Shown: positions 1 to 5,889 of the stretch, piece after piece
How positions within the stretch are numbered: position 1 is the first letter of the stretch
How the letters are laid out: the number at the start of each line of letters is the position of its first letter
DNA from: Prevotellaceae bacterium
Lineage (GTDB): Bacteria; Bacteroidota; Bacteroidia; Bacteroidales; UBA932
Reading direction: 5' to 3'
DNA length: 18,697 bases
NCBI GenBank assembly: GCA_031288885.1
Contig: JAITQP010000116.1
Location: forward strand, 1-18,697
Program-made: the position numbers and the translations under genes
The notes under the pieces: generated by a model
Seen by the model: only the letters and a program-made list of their open reading frames with translations
What the model was told of the DNA's origin: nothing
Databases searched by the model: none

Positions 1-1111
1 GCCTTAATGCATAATTCCCAACGCCAAATTCTCCTATCGTAGCAGCATAGGGTACAAAAGTGTTGTATTTATCCTGCCCTGTTTTCACGTACAGAATATA
101 CCCACAGACCCAAGGTCCACACCATGTACTACCATCATTAGTATATGGATCATATTTTGTATTATACCTGTACAAGTAGTACTTCGTTTCGTCCACGCCG
201 GTAAAAACGCGGGTAATGGCGCTTATTATACGGCTAAACAACCCTTTCCCTGAGCTGTCAATAATTTGGTCGTCATCCAGCTGCTCAACTTCCGGCAAGA
301 TTTCGTCAATGAAATTCCAAAACGCCTCAGTACCGTTTTGGCTTTTCAGCAGCGCTGCCGCCAGCGAATCTACCCACGCATCTACCGATTGCTCGCTCAG
401 CGAACTTAATAGCGCCTGATACTTCTCCTTGTCGGGCACTTCATCGCCGGATAACGCTATCTCGCTACCGGACGACAGCAGGCTTGGCAAAAAATTTGCC
501 TTCAGCTCGTCTATGATTTGCTCCCCCTCAAGCTCTTTTATACCTTCAACAACTTGTCCTGTTTCCGGTTCGGTTACGGCGGAGGGTATTTCTCCCGCTT
601 TGCCCCTGAGCCCCACGTATGAGTTTCCTGCCCAGTCAACAAACAGCGAGGAGCTGCCTCCGGCTTTGGAGAGCAATCCGTTGTAATTCTTTACCGTTTC
701 GGACGCCTCCCTTATGCTGGTGCTCGCGCTTTTACGTGCGTAAGCGGTGAGCGTTCCTACAGCTTTTTCTTCGGCGTCCAGTACAATAAAGTCATAAAAC
801 TTTGGCTTATTGTCAAAACCATAGATTACAACAGGCGTGGGGCTTAATCTATTGCCCTCCCAGCCCATTTCTTTGTCCATGTTGGTTGCAACTAGCTCTA
901 CCAAAGCCAGCTTCCGTGCTAACTTATAATCCAATATTTTTGAGTCGGACGAGTAGCTATTCAAAACATCGACGTCTTCAAACGGAATATTTTGGATTTG
1001 TTCGCTATTAACCTTAGTAATGTCGGTCTCGCCAACGTACACATCTTCTTTGCTGCACGCAGCAGCAACTGCTATAGCCAATAGTATGGCTGGTGTAAAA
1101 ATTTTTTTCAT
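1..1111 (-). CDS. Putative surface lipoprotein, possible papain-fold peptidase (partial, 3' end off window)
   Basis: An open frame starts at ATG 1111 and stays open for 370 codons to the left edge, so the C-terminus is missing. The N-terminus has a lysine-containing start, a hydrophobic run and a lipobox-like AAAC, giving a lipoprotein with Cys at about residue 19. The next residues are S-K-E-D, which fits the K-(D/E)-(D/E) signal known to direct Bacteroidota lipoproteins to the cell surface. Residues of about 60-130 (with YGFDNKPKFYDFIVLD and GTLTAYARK) resemble propeptide or inhibitory domains of secreted cysteine peptidases. Near the visible end is STWCGPWVCGYILY, reminiscent of the WCGPA active-site motif of C39-like and papain-fold peptidases. 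That reading is inference, because the His and Asp of the active site would lie off the window. The middle, residues 190-300, is acidic and helix-rich. It could instead be a non-enzymatic lipoprotein. Confidence 0.6.
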   Translation of the reverse strand, partial: MKKIFTPAILLAIAVAAACSKEDVYVGETDITKVNSEQIQNIPFEDVDVLNSYSSDSKILDYKLARKLALVELVATNMDKEMGWEGNRLSPTPVVIYGFDNKPKFYDFIVLDAEEKAVGTLTAYARKSASTSIREASETVKNYNGLLSKAGGSSSLFVDWAGNSYVGLRGKAGEIPSAVTEPETGQVVEGIKELEGEQIIDELKANFLPSLLSSGSEIALSGDEVPDKEKYQALLSSLSEQSVDAWVDSLAAALLKSQNGTEAFWNFIDEILPEVEQLDDDQIIDSSGKGLFSRIISAITRVFTGVDETKYYLYRYNTKYDPYTNDGSTWCGPWVCGYILYVKTGQDKYNTFVPYAATIGEFGVGNYALR

Positions 1112-1817
1112 TGTTTTTGAAGTTTATATCGTTATAACAATACGTTAGGTGTTGAATTTTTGCGTGCGACATTGCACGCGCTCTTCACTTCACTTAGAAA
1201 GGGCTGCGTAAGCTCTTGGGGTCGTCGGCGCCTGCGGCATGGTGCTGAAGAGAGCGACAGCAGGCGCCTGCTGTGCTCAGGTTATTCTTGCCCAGCTGCC
1301 AGATGCTGGGGGCGATGCTGATTTTGGGGAGAACGTGGCGGTCTGCGGCAACCCTAACAGTTGCCGTCGTAGAAAGTGGCAAGCGGAACGCTGCATAGCG
1401 CCGGAGGGTGGCGCCCGCAGCGGCAAGCGCCTCGCACGCGCGGCATGCGAGCAGGCGCAGGCACGTAGCAGAGCTTGTATGGAATAGCAAAATCATAGCA
1501 GGTATAAAGTCTAAGGTTGAAGCTATACGTGATTAAATTAAGGCCATTCGGGTTATGGCGGTAAAATTATGCATTATTTTAATCGCCTATTGCGTAAAAA
1601 CAGCTAAAAAAAACTAATTTTAGACGAAAAAGCATATTCTATGGACGAAAAAGCATACGCTATCGACGAAATGGCACATTTTATCGACGAAAGGAATAAT
1701 TTACAAAAATTTGCAAATTTTAGTAAGATAGGTCAACCCAAAAATAGCTGCGAAAACAACTCAGCTGGCAGAGCGTCAGCACGTTACGCTACAATTGCTA
1801 CGGAAATGCATTCGTGG
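1112..1817. other. Gene-poor gap with GC-rich patch
   Basis: I find no convincing gene here. Roughly 1190-1490 is clearly GC-richer than its AT-rich flanks. It is open in overlapping frames on both strands (81-100 codons), with translations rich in Ala, Arg and Cys that match no family I recognise; such open frames are expected in GC-rich non-coding sequence. It contains a perfect 18-bp palindrome, ACAGCAGGCGCCTGCTGT, at 1257-1274. The flank 1500-1800 is AT-rich and holds a 21-bp tandem repeat, listed separately. The patch could be a dispersed repeat or a decayed gene. Confidence 0.4.
1622..1694 (+). repeat. 21-bp tandem repeat encoding a heptapeptide in one frame
   Basis: Three full 21-bp units (1622-1642, 1643-1663, 1664-1684) and a 10-bp partial unit share a core of (G)ACGAAA.GCA followed by TAT. 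In the plus frame each unit encodes a heptapeptide: LDEKAYS, MDEKAYA, IDEMAHF, IDERNN. That frame opens after a TAA at 1605 and runs into the 3' end of the asparaginase gene on the other strand, to about 1883. A short expressed peptide starting at ATG 1641 is possible but I cannot support it. Third-position and conservative differences between units are compatible with coding history, but there are too few copies to judge. Confidence 0.6.
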
Positions 1818-2858
1818 CTAATCCACCGTTGTTTCTCCGGCAAGCGAGGCTTTCATCTGCTCCTCCACCTGACTTTTGCTTAGCCCGTGGCCAAAAAGGA
1901 ACATTAGCTTGGTAACGGCCGCCTCGGTGGTGGTGTCGTAGCCCGAAAGCACCCCAATGTCCTTCAGGGTTTTCCCCGCCTGATAGCGGTTCATCTCTAC
2001 CGAGCCGGAGGCGCACTGCGTAACGTTCACAACCACAATTCCCTTTTTGACCCCCTCCTCAATGATGTCCAAAAACCAGCTTTCGCTGGGCGCGTTGCCG
2101 GCGCCGTAGGTTTCCAGCACAATGCCCTTCAGGTTGGGAATGGCAATGATGGACTTGAGCGTTGCCGGCGAAATCCCCGGGAAAAGCTTGATAATGGCCA
2201 CGTTTGTATCCAGCAGGTAGTGAAACTTTGTCCGGCTATGCTCCGGCGGGTAGCGGATTAGCTCCGGCTTATACCGGATGTAGGTGCCGGCTTCGGCCAG
2301 AATGGGGTAGTTGAGCGAGTTAAACGCCTTAAAGTTGGCGGCATTTATTTTGGTGGTGCGGTTTCCGCGCATCAGCAGGTTTTGAAAAAAGATGCACACC
2401 TCCGGCGCCAGCGCCCTTCCCGCCGGATTTTTGTCCACGGCTATTTCGAGCGCCGTTATCAGGTTTTCCTTGCCGTCCGTCCGTATTTTGCCGATGGGCA
2501 GCTGCGAGCCGGTTAGGATGACCGGCTTGTTCAAGCTTTCCAGCATAAAGCTCAGCGCCGAGGCCGAGTAGGCCATCGTGTCCGTGCCCTGAAGAATAAC
2601 AAAGCCGTCGTAGCGGTCGTAGTTCTCTTCGATGATGCGCACAATTTTCTTCCACTCCTCCGGCCCCATGTCCGACGAGTCAATTGGGCGCTCGAAGGGG
2701 ATGTTGTCGATGTTGAACTTGAGGCGGCTCAGCTCGGGAACATGCTCCTTCAGGTAGCCAAAATCGAACGATTTCAGCACACCGGTTTCCGCATCTTCCG
2801 TCATTCCGATAGTTCCGCCGGTGTAAATCAGGAGCACAGAGGCGTTATAGTCTAACAT
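1818..2858 (-). CDS. ansA: L-asparaginase, type I (cytoplasmic)
   Basis: This enzyme hydrolyses L-asparagine to aspartate and ammonia. Starting at ATG 2858 the protein has 346 residues, normal for bacterial type I asparaginases. The first catalytic Thr is in YTGGTIGM (residues 12-19, Thr16), the substrate-binding DSSDM is at 60-64, and the second catalytic Thr-Asp pair is in GTDTM at 91-95. It has no signal peptide, so it is cytoplasmic. The frame can be extended to a TTG at 2885, but that TTG forms part of the promoter box TACATTTG (2890-2883). Transcription would start downstream of it, so ATG 2858 is preferred. The gene stands alone, with the repeat-rich gap 2886-3376 upstream. Confidence 0.93.
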   Translation of the reverse strand: MLDYNASVLLIYTGGTIGMTEDAETGVLKSFDFGYLKEHVPELSRLKFNIDNIPFERPIDSSDMGPEEWKKIVRIIEENYDRYDGFVILQGTDTMAYSASALSFMLESLNKPVILTGSQLPIGKIRTDGKENLITALEIAVDKNPAGRALAPEVCIFFQNLLMRGNRTTKINAANFKAFNSLNYPILAEAGTYIRYKPELIRYPPEHSRTKFHYLLDTNVAIIKLFPGISPATLKSIIAIPNLKGIVLETYGAGNAPSESWFLDIIEEGVKKGIVVVNVTQCASGSVEMNRYQAGKTLKDIGVLSGYDTTTEAAVTKLMFLFGHGLSKSQVEEQMKASLAGETTVD

Positions 2859-2882
2859 AAGGGTATTATTTGCTATATTTTG

Positions 2883-2890
2883 CAAATGTA
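2883..2890 (-). promoter_or_regulatory. Bacteroidota -7 box for ansA
   Basis: The minus strand reads TACATTTG, a full match to TAnnTTTG. It lies 24 bp upstream of ATG 2858, implying a leader of under 20 nt. The -33 region is weak. Confidence 0.65.
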
Positions 2891-2930
2891 CATGAAAAAA
2901 TTCAATTTACGCACAGGTGTGTAAAAATTG

Positions 2931-2951
2931 ATTAGTGGTTAGTGGTCAGTG
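2931..2951. repeat. Three 7-bp units RTYAGTG
   Basis: ATTAGTG, GTTAGTG and GTCAGTG follow one another without spacers. A single GTTAGTG also occurs at the stop codon of the tRNA-dihydrouridine synthase gene (about 5880-5886). The unit length equals that of the separate YTAATTC arrays in this window. Confidence 0.6.
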
Positions 2952-3000
2952 GCGCAAAGCGTGCCGCGCCCACCTCCTGCCCGCAGCGACGCGGCAGCGC

Positions 3001-3192
3001 GGCTTGAAAAGCCGGATTTTCATAACCGCAGGTCAACGACCTGCGGACAAGCCAGCGCTCCGTCTCTTCCCTGCCTGAAAGGCAGGACTGTAAAGACGTA
3101 AAAATCCTGCCTTTCAGGCAGAGGGAGGAGGAGGGGCGCCCTCTCCACGGGTCGCTGACCCGCGGTTATGAAGATTACGCCCTTGCAGGGCG
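3001..3192. repeat. Composite palindromic element, copy A
   Basis: This is a chain of short hairpins, mostly with 3-nt loops: GGCTT-GAA-AAGCC (3001-3013); CCGCAGGTC-AAC-GACCTGCGG (3026-3046); CCTGCCT-GAA-AGGCAGG (3070-3086); CTGCCT-TTC-AGGCAG (3106-3121); CGGGTC-GCT-GACCCG (3148-3162); CGCCCT-TGC-AGGGCG (3178-3192). The third and fourth are also complementary to each other over 17 bp (3071-3087 with 3105-3121). The reverse complement of about 3070-3192 closely matches 18566-18697. I see no transposase, so this is a REP-like or MITE-like non-coding repeat. Confidence 0.8.
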
Positions 3193-3325
3193 ACGCGAGG
3201 CGTGCAATGCGCTACGCGTGCGAGGGCGGCTGTTTGCGAGGAGGTTCCTCCGCTTCGCGCGCTCGTCCCTCGCGCGCGTCGGTCGGAATGACGGCAGGGG
3301 GGCGGGCATGGGTGGTGTGCACAAA

Positions 3326-3346
3326 GGGCGGGTTTGAAACCCGCCC
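3326..3346. repeat. 21-bp palindrome GGGCGGGTTT-G-AAACCCGCCC
   Basis: The arms of 10 bp are perfect around a single central base. It is not followed by a T-run, so it is not an obvious intrinsic terminator. It sits in the same repeat cluster as the composite hairpin element and is followed by CCTACA, a context common for dispersed palindromes. Confidence 0.7.
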
Positions 3347-3376
3347 CTACAGTGCGCGCACGCCTTGCGCCCCTTC

Positions 3377-3411
3377 CTAATTCCTAATTCGTAATTCGTA
3401 ATTCCTAATTC
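3377..3411. repeat. Five tandem 7-bp units (C/G)TAATTC
   Basis: The units are CTAATTC, CTAATTC, GTAATTC, GTAATTC and CTAATTC, exactly 35 bp. The array overlaps the 3' end of the glycosyltransferase gene on the minus strand. There it encodes the final residues (NYELRIRN) and supplies the stop codon. Related arrays lie at 14936-14956 and 16606-16640. Confidence 0.85.
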
Positions 3412-4114
3412 TCCTAAGCCTGAGCTTAATCACGCCCCAGAGGGCTTCGCGGAAGATGCCGCTGCTCATTTTGGTGCTGCCCAGCTTTCTGTCCACAAAA
3501 ATAATGGGTATTTCCACCAGCTTAAAGCCCAGCTTTATGGCGGTGTACTTCATTTCTATCTGAAAGCCGTAGCCCTTCATTTTGATGCGGTCAAAGTCGA
3601 TGGCCTCGAGCACGCGGCGGGTGTAGCACTTGAAGCCGGCGGTCATGTCGCGCACCTTGAGGCGCAGCACGCGGCGCACGTACGCCGAGCCGTAGTACGA
3701 GATCATCACCCGCTTCATGGGCCAGTTGACGACGTTTACGCCGGTGATGTAGCGCGAGCCCACCGCAATGTCCGCGCCGCTGTCGCAGGCCTCCGCAAGG
3801 CGGATGAGGTCGTCGGGGTTGTGCGAAAAGTCGGCGTCCATTTCGCAGATTTGCCCGTATCCGTGCTCCAGCCCCCAGCGGAATCCGGCGATGTAGGCTG
3901 TGCCGAGCCCCTGCTTGCCGGCGCGCTCCATGAGGTGTAGCCGGTCGCGAAATTCGTCCTGCAGCCTCCTGACGATTTGCGCCGTGCCGTCGGGCGAGCC
4001 GTCGTCGATAACCAGCACGTCGAAGCGCACGTTGAGCGAAAAAACTTTGCGAACGATGGCCTCTACGTTCTCTTTTTCGTTGTAGGTGGGTATGATTACT
4101 AATCTTGTTGGCAT
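3377..4114 (-). CDS. GT2 polyprenol-phosphate glycosyltransferase (DPM1-like)
   Basis: This GT-A fold enzyme is predicted to transfer a sugar, probably mannose, from its nucleotide carrier to a membrane polyprenyl phosphate for envelope or protein glycosylation. From ATG 4114 it has 245 residues. It begins directly with the family N-terminus RLVIIPTYNEKENV (4-17). Further motifs are VIDDGSPDGT (35-44), the metal-binding MDADFSHNPDDL (92-103), VGSRY (118-122) and TAGFKCY (158-164). It lacks the C-terminal transmembrane domain of longer homologues, so it is the soluble or peripheral type. An in-frame ATG at 4243 would add 43 unrelated residues crossing the promoter and overlapping upp, so it is rejected. 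The last residues come from a 7-bp repeat array, so the original C-terminus has probably been replaced or extended. Confidence 0.9.
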   Translation of the reverse strand: MPTRLVIIPTYNEKENVEAIVRKVFSLNVRFDVLVIDDGSPDGTAQIVRRLQDEFRDRLHLMERAGKQGLGTAYIAGFRWGLEHGYGQICEMDADFSHNPDDLIRLAEACDSGADIAVGSRYITGVNVVNWPMKRVMISYYGSAYVRRVLRLKVRDMTAGFKCYTRRVLEAIDFDRIKMKGYGFQIEMKYTAIKLGFKLVEIPIIFVDRKLGSTKMSSGIFREALWGVIKLRLRRIRNYELRIRN

Positions 4115-4134
4115 AATGCGGCTTATTTTTGGGG

Positions 4135-4142
4135 CAAACTTA
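4135..4142 (-). promoter_or_regulatory. -7 box for the glycosyltransferase gene
   Basis: The minus strand reads TAAGTTTG, matching TAnnTTTG, 20 bp upstream of ATG 4114. The upstream -33 region is poor. The box supports 4114 as the true start, since the longer reading frame would begin upstream of the promoter. Confidence 0.6.
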
Positions 4143-4173
4143 CAAAAAAATAGCGGAAATTCCGGCTTTTCGC

Positions 4174-4204
4174 TTGAATAATCCGTAGATTTTTTTTTCC
4201 TTTG
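4174..4204 (+). promoter_or_regulatory. Promoter for upp-dus
   Basis: TTG at 4174-4176 is followed after 20 bp by TTCCTTTG at 4197-4204, one mismatch from TAnnTTTG. The spacing is right for the Bacteroidota housekeeping sigma factor. ATG 4229 lies 24 bp downstream. It is divergent from the glycosyltransferase promoter. Confidence 0.5.
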
Positions 4205-4228
4205 TAGAAAATAAAAACCGTTTCTTCG

Positions 4229-4885
4229 ATGAAAGTACACCATTTGGGGGAGAACAGCTCTATCCTAAACCAGTTTATAGCCGAGCTTCGCGACGCCGCC
4301 GTACAGGTTGACGCCATGAGGTTTCGCCGCAACGTTGAGCGCATCAGCGAAATATTTGCCTACGAAATCAGCAAGGAGATGACCGGCAACCCGCTCACGA
4401 TACAAACGCCGCTGGGCATTGCCGAGGCGCCCGTGCCGTGCGAGGAGGTGGTCATCGCCTCCATCCTGCGGGCGGGGCTGCCCATGCACTACGGGCTGCT
4501 CAGCTACTTTGACCGCGCCCAGAGCGCCTTCATTTCGGCGTTCCGGAAGTACGGCAAGGACAACAAGTTTACCATTTCGCTCGAGCACGCCTCCTGCCCC
4601 TCCGTGGACGACAAAACCGTCATCCTGTGCGACGCCATGCTCGCCACGGGCGCGTCGCTCGAGCTGGCGTACCGCACGCTGCGCACGCGCGGAACGCCCG
4701 CCAAGGTGCACTTGGCCGCCATCATTGCCAGCAAGGACGGCGTGGCCTACCTCAAAAAAAATCTGGGCAGCCACAAGGAGCTCTCCCTGTGGGTGGGCGC
4801 GGTGGACGACGAGCTCACCGTAAAGTCGTACATCGTGCCCGGGCTGGGCGACGCCGGCGATTTGGCGTTTGGCGACAAGCTCTGA
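4229..4885 (+). CDS. upp: Uracil phosphoribosyltransferase
   Basis: This pyrimidine-salvage enzyme converts uracil and PRPP to UMP. It has 218 residues, slightly above the usual 208-215. The PRPP loop is VILCDAMLATGAS (131-143), in which the common D-P-M is D-A-M. ASILRAGLPM (77-86) is present. The C-terminal uracil-binding YIVPGLGDAGD (201-211) is intact. The start ATG 4229 lies 24 bp after a promoter-like box and is the first in frame. The stop is 15 bp before the dihydrouridine synthase gene on the same strand, so the two are probably co-transcribed. Confidence 0.95.
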   Translation: MKVHHLGENSSILNQFIAELRDAAVQVDAMRFRRNVERISEIFAYEISKEMTGNPLTIQTPLGIAEAPVPCEEVVIASILRAGLPMHYGLLSYFDRAQSAFISAFRKYGKDNKFTISLEHASCPSVDDKTVILCDAMLATGASLELAYRTLRTRGTPAKVHLAAIIASKDGVAYLKKNLGSHKELSLWVGAVDDELTVKSYIVPGLGDAGDLAFGDKL

Positions 4886-4900
4886 CCTCCCCGCTACGCA

Positions 4901-5884
4901 ATGAAAATAGCAGGTATCGACTTAGGCTACCGTCCGGTGTTGCTGGCGCCCATGGACGAGGTAACCGACCTTTCCTTTCGCTTCATGTGCAAGCACTTTG
5001 GCGCAGCCATGATGTACACCGAGTTTGTTTCGAGCGACGGGCTTATCCGCGACGCCGGCGCCAGCGTCGCCAAGCTCCGCATTTACGACTACGAGCGCCC
5101 CATCGGCATCCAGCTCTACGGCCACCTCATCGACGCCATGGTGGAGGCGGCGCGCATCGCGGAGCAGGCGCAGCCCGACGTGATAGACATTAACTTTGGC
5201 TGCCCGATGAAGAAGATTGCCAACCGCGGCGCGGGCTCCGGCATGATGTGCGACGTGCCCAAAATGGTGGAGATGACGCGGCAAATCGTAAGCGCCGTGC
5301 GCACGCCCGTCACCGCCAAAACGCGGCTGGGGTGGGACGAAAACAGCCAAAACATTGTGGAGGTCGCCGAGCGCCTACAGGACGTGGGCATACAGGCGCT
5401 CACCATACACGGGCGCACCCGCAGCCAGATGTACAAGGGCGAAGCCGACTGGACGCTCATTGGCGCGGTGAAGAGCAACCCCCGTATGACCATTCCCATC
5501 GTTGGCAACGGCGACGTGAAAAGCCCCGAGCGGGCCAAGGAGATGTTTGAGCGCTACGGCGTGGACGGGGTGATGGTGGGGCGCGCCTCCTACGGCCGCC
5601 CGTGGATTTTTGAGGAGATAAACCGCTACCTCGCCACCGGCGAGCTGCTGCCGCAACCCTCCGTGAGCCGGCGCGTGGAGATTGCCAAGCTGCACTTCAT
5701 GAAGTCGCTCGAGTACAAGCATGGCAAGAGCAGCATCTACGAAATGCGCCGCCACTTCTGCTCCTACTTCAGCGGGCTGCCGGACTTTAAGCCAACGCGC
5801 CTGAAGCTCGTCACCTCCGAAAATCCGCAGGAAATACTCGCGCTGCTCGATTACGTGAAAGAACGGTGGGGGGATAGGGGTTAG
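4901..5884 (+). CDS. dusB: tRNA-dihydrouridine synthase (DusB-like)
   Basis: This FMN enzyme reduces specific uridines in tRNA to dihydrouridine using NADPH. It has 327 residues, a normal length. The TIM barrel begins with VLLAPMDEVTDLSFR (13-27), where many homologues have M-A-G. The active-site region is DINFGCPMKKIANRGAGSG (97-114) with catalytic Cys101. Later LTIHGRTR and IVGNGDVKS contribute to tRNA and FMN binding. The assignment to DusB rather than another Dus subfamily is from overall resemblance. It follows upp by 15 bp. The coding sequence ends at a GTTAGTG heptamer, and the stop lies 5 bp from the converging end of the toxin pseudogene. Confidence 0.92.
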   Translation: MKIAGIDLGYRPVLLAPMDEVTDLSFRFMCKHFGAAMMYTEFVSSDGLIRDAGASVAKLRIYDYERPIGIQLYGHLIDAMVEAARIAEQAQPDVIDINFGCPMKKIANRGAGSGMMCDVPKMVEMTRQIVSAVRTPVTAKTRLGWDENSQNIVEVAERLQDVGIQALTIHGRTRSQMYKGEADWTLIGAVKSNPRMTIPIVGNGDVKSPERAKEMFERYGVDGVMVGRASYGRPWIFEEINRYLATGELLPQPSVSRRVEIAKLHFMKSLEYKHGKSSIYEMRRHFCSYFSGLPDFKPTRLKLVTSENPQEILALLDYVKERWGDRG

Positions 5885-5889
5885 TGATA

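Larger units (their letters stand above)
2886..3376. other. Gene-free repeat cluster
   Basis: No gene was recognised between ansA and the glycosyltransferase. The stretch contains a short heptamer array (2931-2951), a chain of short palindromes (3001-3192), a segment around 3250-3295 ending in GGAATGACGG (like the dispersed repeats often found between bacterial genes) and a 21-bp palindrome (3326-3346). An open frame at 3168-3380 is composed of these repeats and is not credible as a gene. Confidence 0.7.

Noticed and set aside
1239..1487. Plus-strand 82-codon open frame in the GC-rich patch
   Set aside because: The opposite strand is equally open, there is no recognisable motif and no promoter box.
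3001..3192. CRISPR array
   Set aside because: The repeated units are palindromes of different sequence without regular spacers, and no cas genes are present.
3326..3346. Intrinsic terminator for a neighbouring gene
   Set aside because: No T-run follows on either strand.
3168..3380. Open frame on plus strand in the repeat cluster
   Set aside because: It is made entirely of palindromic repeats and an Arg/Ala/Gly-rich translation without family resemblance.
4115..4243. N-terminal extension of the glycosyltransferase to ATG 4243
   Set aside because: The 43 extra residues match no family feature, cross the -7 box at 4135-4142 and overlap the upp start.
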